Shown: piece after piece, positions 6,401 through 12,467 of the stretch | Layout of the letters: each line of letters begins with the position of its first letter | Numbering within the stretch: the stretch's first letter is position 1 | Assembly: GCA_030829925.1 (NCBI GenBank) | Contig: JAURNZ010000055.1 | Span: 1 to 12,963 of the forward strand | Direction: 5' to 3' | Length of the DNA: 12,963 bases | From: Gammaproteobacteria bacterium | GTDB lineage: Bacteria; Pseudomonadota; Gammaproteobacteria; Comchoanobacterales; Comchoanobacteraceae | Position numbers and translations under genes: made by a program | Notes under the pieces: model-generated | Seen by the model: only the letters and a program-made list of their open reading frames with translations | What the model was told of the DNA's origin: nothing | Database searches by the model: none

Positions 6401-6642
6401 CAGCAGCAACTTACGGCCCAATGCAATGTATGCTTAAAGGTGTCTGTGCGCAATGTTTACAATGGCAGGTAGACCCTTTAACTGGTCGAAGAACCAAGGC
6501 AGTTTATGCTTGCTCATGGCAACATCAGCCCATGGATTTGGTTGATTGGGATCATGCTAAGTCAAGACAGTCATGGCATCCCATCGTTGATCAGGTCAAT
6601 CAACTATGGTTTAAATCACAGAGAGGGAGACACATCTTATGA
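3487..6642 (+). CDS. Large FAD/Fe-S pyridine-nucleotide oxidoreductase: GltD/NfnB-like core fused to PyrK/NfnA-like module
   Basis: This 1051-residue cytosolic protein is predicted to move electrons between NAD(P)H, two flavins and Fe-S clusters. An N-terminal region (1-210) is helical and unrecognised. A Fer4_20-like cluster domain (about 215-320) has C219, C222, C230, C255 and a CNECMRSC motif (C295, C298, C302). The first Rossmann motif GMGPAG is at 361-366, with the GltD-type GGVSEYGI at 419-426. The second nucleotide motif GSGLTA is at 525-530, followed by a helical insertion (about 540-605). ATGAAPN at 683-689 and VVGDG at 746-750 close the FAD site. The C-terminus resembles PyrK/NfnA: a flavin-barrel element RPGNMLRV (821-828), GPSG (865-868), and a CMLKGVCAQC motif with C981, C987, C990 and C1009 for a [2Fe-2S] cluster. 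AAAGGA precedes the ATG; the stop overlaps dedA. Substrate unknown; glutamate synthase itself is unlikely because no large subunit is adjacent. Confidence 0.88.
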   Translation: MQSFDGDHFHFDKQTITYQSSYTHEGLLVFDEAFRQTLNHHQPLIEAIRRGECADSETLIELSLVLEAWLAELFGVKKDYEAWQKNWQRQDPLSALKQLFFKKGRRHTLPEEQIDATWSLIPEVIRKGISVEGEVYLAKYYQDHPDETADIIVWLYVIWKKGFDWGVFSLPEKRDHTTLVKHATKGDDIVGVEEKPRDGFNWTETPTTEREIYHEADYCIYCHTSDTDFCRSGFPVKKGLPEIKQDVFNEHLTGCPLDEKISEMNWLMAHGSPLAAFIMVMIDNPMVPATGHRICNECMRSCIYQKQRPVNIPKIESFILDQVLALPWGVEIYDLLCRWHPLRPTQWIMQPPQNKNVFVMGMGPAGFSLSNHLLMEGCDVFGADGLKIDAIPDDWVNQPIQNYKAIYEAGEVRQCRGFGGVSEYGITARWDKNYLKLIQIALLRRRFKLKGSIRFGGNVSVEKVWDLGFDHLTIALGAGLPRGLPIPNSLAPGMRQANDFLMALHQGAYQKITDLEVRLPALVIGSGLTAIDTATELQAYYIRQIERLRMQCQFLKSQGDYELCVSQLTPTQQAVLQTMLTHAEQAEKIKADAKTSGTKPYYGKLIQSWGGVSIVYRRSMQDSPAYRLNPEEIEQGLNEGILYKSHLTPLEATLDEDGHVSGLIVKHTDDSTQVLEAGSIYVATGAAPNVAYTFEHQGTFEKSDGFYATHMMQNGNLVKVTPGQHCKDGDIAPFTSYLKEGYTVSVVGDGQKAFHGSVVRAIASAKKAYADIFSVINVGKKSINYGEVLNWFDTKLIAIEPVLSDWQRVTICAPSVANACRPGNMLRVESSNFESTVQFPASIEGDNLVFYQKNAPDYENISVMGPSGVRFSMPKAEKANVLIDVDEKGLNASIALITALKELAHEVYVVASDEVITLLKYLFKDIVIQSQQTSVPKLGFTHVWVLGHPNRVKAIDALKQVIGVFKNDTVYTAATYGPMQCMLKGVCAQCLQWQVDPLTGRRTKAVYACSWQHQPMDLVDWDHAKSRQSWHPIVDQVNQLWFKSQRGRHIL

Positions 6643-7265
6643 TGGATTATATTTTTCACATTGATAAATATTTATTTGAGCTGATACCTACTTGGGGTAA
6701 CTATGTTTATTTAGTGGTAACCATGGTGGTTTTTTTAGAGTCTGCTTGCGTGTTAACACCATTTTTACCTGGCGATGGCTTGTTATTTATATTAGGTCTT
6801 TTTTCAGCACAACAATTATTGAATATTGAGATTATTGTGCCACTTATTTTTCTGGCCACGCTGGTTGGTTATGCACTTAATTATATGTTAGGAAAGCGTT
6901 TGGAGATAAAAATTATGCCATGGCTAATAAAAAGAGGCTTAAAAAAGTCATTAGATGATTCAGAAGGCTATTATCAACGTTATGGTGTCAAAGCACTTGT
7001 TATTGCAAGATTCATTCCTATTGTAAGAACATTTATGCCATTAATGATTGGCATTCTAGATTTACCAAAAGCGACGTTTTGGATGGCAAATTTAATTGGG
7101 GCATCACTCTGGGTTGCTGTTATGATTGGTGCAGGGTGGTGCTTTGGCAAGCTTGGGATGGTGAATTCAAGTATATCATTCGTTATCTTTGGTATTATGT
7201 TTATAAGTATCTTGCCGATTATCTTTGAATCTATCAAGATTTATTGGAAGAATCGTTATGTTTAG
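6639..7265 (+). CDS. DedA family membrane protein
   Basis: This 208-residue inner-membrane protein has several hydrophobic segments (about 22-38, 43-58, 64-82, 146-170, 178-196). The family signatures are present: ESACVLTPFLPGD at 34-46 and ARFIPIVRTFMPLMIG at 123-138. E34, D46, R124 and R130 have the same spacing as the functionally required E39, D51, R130 and R136 of E. coli YqjA. DedA proteins are linked to membrane lipid and undecaprenyl-phosphate translocation and to proton-dependent drug and pH tolerance; which role applies here cannot be read from sequence. The tandem ATGATG start at 6639/6642 overlaps the stop of the oxidoreductase gene, with GAGGGAGA just upstream. The gene's end overlaps gpsA by 8 bp, so all three genes form one transcription and translation unit. 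Confidence 0.92.
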   Translation: MMDYIFHIDKYLFELIPTWGNYVYLVVTMVVFLESACVLTPFLPGDGLLFILGLFSAQQLLNIEIIVPLIFLATLVGYALNYMLGKRLEIKIMPWLIKRGLKKSLDDSEGYYQRYGVKALVIARFIPIVRTFMPLMIGILDLPKATFWMANLIGASLWVAVMIGAGWCFGKLGMVNSSISFVIFGIMFISILPIIFESIKIYWKNRYV

Positions 7266-8214
7266 TATTATTGGTAATGGACACTGGGGTAGTGCAATTG
7301 CTGCGTATTTAGCAAAAACATATCCTGTGGAGTTGATTGGTAGGCGTAAAAAGACTTTGCCTAGCGAGATAGTGTTGCCTCAAAAAACAAGTTTAGCTGA
7401 GGCAGCTTATAACCATTGGATATATGCAGGCCCAACTCAGGCTGCAACAAGTGTTTTAATGCCACACCTAGGGGGTAAAGGTAGACCTAAAACGTGTATC
7501 ATCGCTTCCAAAGGGCTGATTGAAAATGCTGCCGGTAATGTTGTTACATTGGCTGATTATCTTTCAACTCATATAGATCGAGTTGCGATGCTGTCTGGAC
7601 CATCGTTTGCCAATGAGCTGATTGATGGTAAGCCAACATTTTTGGTTGGCGCAACGAAGGATGTTGGTTTAGCAAATGATATGCATGAATGGTTTTCGAA
7701 TGAGCCAATTCAGCTAAGTCTGAGTCAGGACGTGATAGGGGTGTCTTTTGCGGGTGCATTTAAAAATCCTATTGCAATCTTAATTGGTTATCTAGATTGC
7801 GTATTTATGAGTGCCAATATGCGATTTGCTGTGATTACACATGTAAACCAAGTATTAAGTGAGTTGTTGCATGCCATTGGCGCTGATCCTTCAACTGCGT
7901 ATGGCGTTGCAGGTCAGGGTGATCTTTGCATGACATGTTCCGTTGACCAGTCCAGAAATCGTCAAATGGGGCAATTGCTTGCCAAAGGCTATTCTGTGGA
8001 TGATGCAAAGAAAACCATCGGCTCAATGGTTGAAGGTTTATCATCGCTTAATTATCTTAAAGTCTTTTGTGATCAAAATAAGATCCAGGTGCCACTGATA
8101 GCGCTCATAAGTGATTTGGTTTATGGTGATTTGCATCAAGATAAGTTGCTTAGTCGTCTGATGTCAGTGATGCAGTTACCTACTATTCGCATCCAGGAAA
8201 CCCTTGATATCTGA
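7258..8214 (+). CDS. gpsA: Glycerol-3-phosphate dehydrogenase [NAD(P)+]
   Basis: This 318-residue cytosolic enzyme reduces dihydroxyacetone phosphate to sn-glycerol-3-phosphate, the backbone of phospholipids. The N-terminal Rossmann motif is IIGNGHWGSAIA (G6, G8, G11). ASKGL (K85), SGPSFANEL (113-121), FKNPIAI (K169) and GQGDLCMTCSVDQSRN (219-234) follow. The catalytic and substrate set of the family (two Lys, Asp, Thr, Arg) maps to K85, K169, D222, T226 and R233 with correct spacing. The segment 180-205 departs from the usual G-x-N-x-x-A-x-x-T-R-G-x-x-E pattern: N187 is kept but the TRGL part reads THVNQVL. The ATG at 7258 has GGAAG seven bases upstream; an earlier in-frame ATG (7225) would add residues ahead of the nucleotide fold. 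It overlaps the convergent trmL gene by 32 bp. Confidence 0.93.
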   Translation: MFSIIGNGHWGSAIAAYLAKTYPVELIGRRKKTLPSEIVLPQKTSLAEAAYNHWIYAGPTQAATSVLMPHLGGKGRPKTCIIASKGLIENAAGNVVTLADYLSTHIDRVAMLSGPSFANELIDGKPTFLVGATKDVGLANDMHEWFSNEPIQLSLSQDVIGVSFAGAFKNPIAILIGYLDCVFMSANMRFAVITHVNQVLSELLHAIGADPSTAYGVAGQGDLCMTCSVDQSRNRQMGQLLAKGYSVDDAKKTIGSMVEGLSSLNYLKVFCDQNKIQVPLIALISDLVYGDLHQDKLLSRLMSVMQLPTIRIQETLDI

Positions 8215-8653
8215 GTGTTTCATATAAAACAATTGCAACACTATTGGATAAATTTAGACTTCTCTGATGGTCTGCCATTGGGATACGAGCACAATTAATT
8301 TCTGATTTGATGCTTTCTGGTAGGCCCCTTGTTTCTGGGCCAAAGATGAGTGCAATCGGTTGATGTAAATCATACGTATAAAAAGATTTAGTAGTTTTTG
8401 TTGTTAGTCCGATAGGAACATGACTTTTATTTTCTTCTCGCCAATGTGCCCAGTCTTTAAAACGTTTGACAGGTGTGAATTCATGATAATCTAGGCCAGC
8501 GCGAATAAGCTTCTTATCATCCATTGAAAACCCAAGGGGCTCAATAAGACATAGCTCAGTACCAGAATTGGCGCATAAGCGTACTATATTGCCTGTGTTG
8601 GCAGGTATTTCAGGTTGATATAGTACGACTTGATTTTTAACTATTGAGTTCAC
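8183..8653 (-). CDS. trmL: tRNA (cytidine/uridine-34-2'-O)-methyltransferase TrmL
   Basis: This 156-residue SPOUT-class enzyme is predicted to methylate the 2'-OH of the wobble base of tRNA-Leu isoacceptors with S-adenosylmethionine. Family motifs are VVLYQPEIPANTGNIVRL (9-26), IEPLGF (37-42), RAGLDYHE (51-58), the cofactor-knot sequence IFGPETRGLP (103-112) and IPM...RSLNLSNSVAIVLYE (124-145). The length agrees with E. coli TrmL (157). The start is uncertain. GTG at 8653 gives a family-like N-terminus and overlaps the end of mlaA by 17 bp. The upstream ATGs (8674, 8686) would add residues not expected in the family, and no clear ribosome-binding site marks any of them. Translation is probably coupled to mlaA. 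Its 3' end overlaps gpsA tail-to-tail. Confidence 0.92.
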   Translation of the reverse strand: MNSIVKNQVVLYQPEIPANTGNIVRLCANSGTELCLIEPLGFSMDDKKLIRAGLDYHEFTPVKRFKDWAHWREENKSHVPIGLTTKTTKSFYTYDLHQPIALIFGPETRGLPESIKSEINCARIPMADHQRSLNLSNSVAIVLYETLRYQGFPGCE

Positions 8654-9341
8654 GGAACAGCTGGTTACGACCATTTTCATACGCATGTTTCATAGCGATG
8701 TAAGGGTCCACTTGTAGTAACATTAGTTGCTCATATTTAAGGGCATTTGCTCTATTGTTAACTAGGTTTAAAATAGATAGGGTGTTGGTTTGAGATCTAG
8801 TTGAAGATTGCGAACCATACTCACCTTCTTGATAGCTTGTGTCGTCTGTCAGAATGTTTGTTGTAATGTCGCCAAGGAAGTCTCTAACATTAGATGGTCC
8901 ATAAAGAGGAATCATCAGAAATGGTGTGGAAGTATTATTGGTCCAGTATGCAAATGTCATCCCCATGTCCTGTCGTCTCATTGGGATATTTAAAGCTTCG
9001 TCAGCGAAGTCAAAGAACCCAAAGACACCAATTGTAGTATTGGCAATCATTCTTTCCATATCATCAGCAGCCTTATCGAATTTTAATTGCAATAAGTCAT
9101 TAAAAGCTCTCAATGGCTCACTTAAGTTGTTAAAAAAGTTTGTGATCATTGATCTGCCATCAGCGTGTACGACAGCGACGTATCCCTTTGCAACAGGCTT
9201 AGCAATGTAATGATCTAAGGTGTCATTAAAAGAAAAGACCGTACGGTTAAATGGTTCTAGTGGATCGTCAGGGTTGTCTGAACTACAGCCAGGGAAAAGG
9301 GTTAATAGCCCACAAATAATGCCTAATTTTAATGCTTTCAT
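8637..9341 (-). CDS. mlaA: MlaA (VacJ) outer-membrane lipoprotein, phospholipid transport
   Basis: This 234-residue lipoprotein is predicted to sit in the inner leaflet of the outer membrane and to extract mislocalised phospholipids, handing them to MlaC. The signal peptide ends in the lipobox LFPGC with C19 as the lipidated residue. The mature part follows MlaA closely: DPLEPFNRTVFSFND (26-40), KPVAKGY (48-54), NFFNNLSEPL (68-77), GFFDFADEALN (108-118) and PFLMIPLYGPSNVRDFLGD (140-158). After Cys+1 comes Ser, not Asp, consistent with outer-membrane sorting. The start lies one base after the lptC stop (TAAAATG), and no clear ribosome-binding site is visible, so coupling is likely. In E. coli mlaA is unlinked to mlaFEDCB; here it sits about 1.5 kb from mlaF. 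Confidence 0.96.
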   Translation of the reverse strand: MKALKLGIICGLLTLFPGCSSDNPDDPLEPFNRTVFSFNDTLDHYIAKPVAKGYVAVVHADGRSMITNFFNNLSEPLRAFNDLLQLKFDKAADDMERMIANTTIGVFGFFDFADEALNIPMRRQDMGMTFAYWTNNTSTPFLMIPLYGPSNVRDFLGDITTNILTDDTSYQEGEYGSQSSTRSQTNTLSILNLVNNRANALKYEQLMLLQVDPYIAMKHAYENGRNQLFRELNS

Positions 9342-9342
9342 T

Positions 9343-9861
9343 TTAGCGATTATAAACTAGTTTACTTTGTTTTGGAATAATAAACTTATTATTAAGTTGA
9401 TCAAAAATAAAATCATATCCAGTTAAAATCTGGTTATTATTTTTTAATACTGTAAATCCTTTGGTTTCATAAGCTTCAAGATTTTTTCGAATAATTAAAT
9501 GATCAGTTTTGAGTTCTGACATGTTTGGGTCGAAAGATTTTCTTGTGACGTTGTCAAATAATTCTATGATGTTTTTGTCTTGCCTGATGATGCCTAAGTC
9601 TGCTTCAGTAGTTGTATTTTTTTGATCGGAGATATCTTCGTTAATAATAGGGTTTCTTGCTTGCCAGAAGTTTTTATCAAGCTCGGTTATAGAGGTTGCT
9701 TTAAATTGAACTGATTTGGTTTTGGTTAGTTTTACGTACTTGAAATCCTCAAGCGTTGTTTTATGATAAAAACTTTTCTTTGTGTTGAAAGCATTAATGG
9801 ATACATAGAAAGGAAGTAGAGCGCCAATTAATAAAAGAATAGCTAAAGATTTTCTGAGCAT
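9343..9861 (-). CDS. lptC: LptC-like LPS export protein
   Basis: This 172-residue protein has one N-terminal membrane anchor (about 5-21, LRKSLAILLLIGALLPFYVS) and a periplasmic part rich in alternating beta-type segments, such as KSVQFKATSITELDKNFWQA, LGIIRQDKNIIELFDNV and LKTDHLIIRKNLEAYETKGF. This is the layout of LptC, which joins the LptB2FG transporter to the LptA bridge in LPS export. Sequence similarity is weak, as is usual for LptC, so the call rests on topology, size (E. coli LptC 191) and position next to kdsD, its neighbour in E. coli. GAGGT lies 8 bases before the ATG, inside the end of kdsD (19-bp overlap). The kdsC gene that normally lies between them, and lptA/lptB that normally follow, are absent here; mlaA follows instead. 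Confidence 0.8.
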   Translation of the reverse strand: MLRKSLAILLLIGALLPFYVSINAFNTKKSFYHKTTLEDFKYVKLTKTKSVQFKATSITELDKNFWQARNPIINEDISDQKNTTTEADLGIIRQDKNIIELFDNVTRKSFDPNMSELKTDHLIIRKNLEAYETKGFTVLKNNNQILTGYDFIFDQLNNKFIIPKQSKLVYNR

Positions 9862-10835
9862 TTCAATGACCTCAAAACATCATGAATATGTACCAAGCCA
9901 AGCCAGTCACTATGTTTGTTTTGAACAATTAAAGCAGTTATCTTGTGTGTTTGCATCTTTTTTAATGCGTCCATAACAAGTGTCTGTTGCGTACAGGTTT
10001 GAAAACTTGTTTTTGCAAATGTTTTAATTGGTTTTTGAAGGCTGTTTGGTTGGTTTAGTGCTCTTCTAAGGTCGCCATCGGTAAAGATGCCATAAAATTT
10101 TTGTTGATTGTCCAGGAGCATGATTGAGCCACAGTGTCCGGCGGTAATGGCTGGTAGGGCATCTATGAGTGGTGTTTCTAGAGAAGTTACTGGTAAATCA
10201 TTTCTGGTTCGCATGATTGATTCAACTGTCATAAACATATCTCTACCTATTTGACCACCGGGGTGATTGGTTGAGAAATGATTTGCTTCGATTTCATTCA
10301 CTTCACAATAGCTCATGGCTAAAGTGTTAATGATGTGCATCATTAGGACGTTGCTATGAGTTGGTACACAATGTAATGGAGATGCTTCTTGAGATTTATT
10401 CATAGGAATATCGATGTTAACATCTACGTTTTTGCCAACATTGGATTCGCGATTGCTTGATATCAAGATTGAGGGAATATTTATATGGTTGGCTAAAAAC
10501 AAATGTTCTTCACCATTGCCTGAAAAACTAATCATAACAAAAACATCATGTCTACGATCAATGATGCCCATGTCTCCATGAAGGGCTTCATTGGCATGTA
10601 AAAATTGACATTTTATCCCTAAGCTTGAAAAAAGTGCAGCGGCATAATTTGCAATATAGCCAGTTTTACCGAGCCCACAAAAAATAATTTTTCCCTTGCA
10701 TCCAGTAAGAAGATCGATTGCGCGTTCAAAATCATCAGCAATATGATCATTTAGATTTACAAATAAAGATTTAATTTCCAAAAAGTTTGTGTCTAACAAA
10801 TGTTTGGTTTTTGATGTCGATAGAATACTTGCCAT
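9843..10835 (-). CDS. kdsD: D-arabinose 5-phosphate isomerase (KdsD/KpsF family)
   Basis: This 330-residue cytosolic enzyme converts ribulose 5-phosphate to arabinose 5-phosphate, the first step to Kdo of lipopolysaccharide. The N-terminal SIS domain (about 40-175) has GLGKTGYIA (54-62), HANEALHGDMG (80-90) and MISFSGNGEE (101-110). HPGGQIGRD (191-199) is the KdsD hallmark that ends the catalytic part. Two CBS domains follow (about 205-260 and 272-325), including GIFTDGDLRR and GLVHIHDVLR. The length agrees with E. coli KdsD (328). The ATG at 10835 gives the family N-terminus. The frame stays open upstream to 11105, but that stretch is antisense to mlaF and looks non-coding. No Shine-Dalgarno sequence is visible before the start. 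It is the first gene of a leftward run with lptC, mlaA and trmL. Confidence 0.94.
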   Translation of the reverse strand: MASILSTSKTKHLLDTNFLEIKSLFVNLNDHIADDFERAIDLLTGCKGKIIFCGLGKTGYIANYAAALFSSLGIKCQFLHANEALHGDMGIIDRRHDVFVMISFSGNGEEHLFLANHINIPSILISSNRESNVGKNVDVNIDIPMNKSQEASPLHCVPTHSNVLMMHIINTLAMSYCEVNEIEANHFSTNHPGGQIGRDMFMTVESIMRTRNDLPVTSLETPLIDALPAITAGHCGSIMLLDNQQKFYGIFTDGDLRRALNQPNSLQKPIKTFAKTSFQTCTQQTLVMDALKKMQTHKITALIVQNKHSDWLGLVHIHDVLRSLKCSENL

Positions 10836-10858
10836 AATCAATTTAAATAAGTTATGCT
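10829..10858 (+). promoter_or_regulatory. Predicted promoter for mlaFEDC, overlapping the kdsD start
   Basis: TTGCCA at 10829-10834 (5 of 6) and TATGCT at 10853-10858 (4 of 6) are separated by 18 bases. The -35 box overlaps the kdsD start codon on the other strand. A start near 10865 would leave a leader of only about 5 bases before the mlaF ATG (10870). A leftward kdsD promoter must overlap the same 34-bp gap and mlaF's first codons; I cannot pick a convincing -10/-35 pair for it. Confidence 0.4.
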
Positions 10859-10869
10859 CACAGAGTGTT

Positions 10870-11697
10870 ATGTTAAACAAATATAGATCATCTGAGGTAA
10901 AAAAACCAGGACCAATTACATTGGAAAATGTAACGTTCTCCCGTAGTGGCAGAAAAATTTTAGATAATATATCCATTTCAATTCCGACAGGTAAAATAAT
11001 TTCGATCATGGGACCGAGTGGTACAGGTAAAAGTACGCTCATGAAATTAATGACCGGAGAGCTCAAGCCTGATGTTGGTAGTGTAATGTTTAACGGTAAA
11101 AACATACCTGACTTGTCCAGCAGATCGCTATATGAATATCGTAAAGAAATTGGTGTTATGTTACAAAGTAATGCCTTATTTAATGAACTCAGTGTTTTTG
11201 AAAATGTAGCATTTCCTTTGAGAGAGCACTTTGAATTAAAAGAAGACTTTTTGAAAATCCTAGTAAAATTAAAGCTCGAGAAAGTTGGTCTCAGAAATGC
11301 ATGTGACCTAATGCCAAGTCAGTTGTCTGGTGGTATGGCGAGACGTGTATCATTGGCAAGAGCGATTGTAAGAGACCCAAGCATAATGTTTTACGATGAG
11401 CCCTTTACTGGTCAGGATCCGATTACACGATGGGTTTTATTAGAGCTCATCCGTCGTTTGCATACCACATTAAATATGACAAGTGTTATTGTTTCTCATC
11501 AGGTAGAGATGATGACGCAACTTGCAGACGTTGTATATATTTTATCTGAAGGCAAAATTATTTCTTCAGGCACACCAAAAGTTGTATTTAAAGATAAAAA
11601 TCCGTTGGTAAGAAAATTTGTTGATGGTTATTCAGATGGCAGTAAAGATATGATTCATCATCCTGGGAAACGCTTAGTCGAGGATCTTTTTAAGTGA
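10870..11697 (+). CDS. mlaF: MlaF, ATPase of the Mla phospholipid ABC transporter
   Basis: This 275-residue cytoplasmic ATPase powers the MlaFEDB inner-membrane complex, which moves phospholipids between the inner membrane and MlaC. Every ABC motif is intact: Walker A GPSGTGKST (48-56), Q-loop Q99 in VMLQSNALF, signature LSGGMARR (152-159), Walker B IMFYDEPF (172-179) and H-loop H210 in VSHQ. The residues GQDPITRWVL and FVDGYSDG near the end are typical of MlaF rather than other ABC ATPases. I chose the ATG at 10870; an earlier in-frame ATG at 10789 lies inside kdsD. Only a GAG triplet three bases upstream could serve as a ribosome-binding site, which fits a leaderless message. It overlaps mlaE by 4 bp (GTGA). 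Confidence 0.96.
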   Translation: MLNKYRSSEVKKPGPITLENVTFSRSGRKILDNISISIPTGKIISIMGPSGTGKSTLMKLMTGELKPDVGSVMFNGKNIPDLSSRSLYEYRKEIGVMLQSNALFNELSVFENVAFPLREHFELKEDFLKILVKLKLEKVGLRNACDLMPSQLSGGMARRVSLARAIVRDPSIMFYDEPFTGQDPITRWVLLELIRRLHTTLNMTSVIVSHQVEMMTQLADVVYILSEGKIISSGTPKVVFKDKNPLVRKFVDGYSDGSKDMIHHPGKRLVEDLFK

Positions 11698-12464
11698 GAA
11701 AAATTGAAGCCATCGGTGAGCAAACATTAAACGCCATAGCAGGTGTAGGCAAGGGTGCTTGGCTTGTATTGAATGGTTTTATACTTTTTTTCAATAATAA
11801 GAGAAATTGGCAGACTTTGATCCATCAGATCTCTTTTGCCGGGATTATGTCATTACCACTAATTGCAATGTCAGCTGTTTTTATAGGCATGGTATTTACC
11901 ATACAAAGTTATTGGGTGCTTGAAAGTTTTGGGGCGGCAAGTGAGGTTGGGCTTGTGCTTGGCCTATCAGTATTTAGAGAACTTGGTCCTGTTATTACAG
12001 CTTTGCTTTATACAGGCCGTGTGGGTTCATCCATTACTGCTGAGTTAGGGCTCATGAAAACCAGTGAGCAGTTTGCATCCATGGAGTTAATGTCAGTTGA
12101 TCCAATTTCAAGAATCGTAGGTCCTAGATTGGTTGCTATGGTGATTACACTGCCGCTTTTAACGATGTTTTTTAATTGGGTGGCTTTATTAGGAAGCGCT
12201 TTTGTCGCGGGTAAATTAATAGGTTTAGATAGCGGTACATTTTGGTCTAATCTAAAAAATGGCATATTGTTTTACTCAGATGTTTTGCCAGGATTATTTA
12301 AAAGTTTTATTTTTGGGTTGATCATTGCGAGTGTATCTTTGTATCATGGATATTTCGGTGATCCTACACCTTCGGGTGTGGCAAAGAACTCAACTAGAAC
12401 CGTTGTGCAAGGTTCAATGTTGGTCTTGATTTTTGATTATATTTTAGTTGCACTGATGAGGTAG
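11694..12464 (+). CDS. mlaE: MlaE, permease of the Mla phospholipid ABC transporter
   Basis: This 256-residue inner-membrane permease has about five or six hydrophobic segments and the MlaE core FRELGPVITALLYTGRVGSS (94-113) followed by AELGLMKTSEQ (116-126) and the ELMSVDP element. The end SGVAKNSTRTVVQGSMLVLIFDYIL is also typical of the family. It forms the homodimeric membrane core bound by two MlaF subunits and a ring of MlaD. The start is GTG at 11694, sharing bases with the mlaF TGA; GAGGA at 11680-11684 is a good ribosome-binding site and no nearby ATG fits as well. The gap to mlaD is 3 bp. Confidence 0.96.
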   Translation: MRKIEAIGEQTLNAIAGVGKGAWLVLNGFILFFNNKRNWQTLIHQISFAGIMSLPLIAMSAVFIGMVFTIQSYWVLESFGAASEVGLVLGLSVFRELGPVITALLYTGRVGSSITAELGLMKTSEQFASMELMSVDPISRIVGPRLVAMVITLPLLTMFFNWVALLGSAFVAGKLIGLDSGTFWSNLKNGILFYSDVLPGLFKSFIFGLIIASVSLYHGYFGDPTPSGVAKNSTRTVVQGSMLVLIFDYILVALMR

Positions 12465-12467
12465 CTT

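Noticed and set aside
3487..6642. Calling the large protein glutamate synthase small subunit (GltD)
   Set aside because: It is more than twice the length of GltD, carries an extra flavin-[2Fe-2S] module and an unknown N-terminal domain, and no gltB large subunit is adjacent.
9843..11105. Longer minus-strand frame giving kdsD 90 extra N-terminal residues
   Set aside because: The extra part is exactly antisense to mlaF coding sequence, has no family match, and KdsD proteins start at the residues encoded from 10835.
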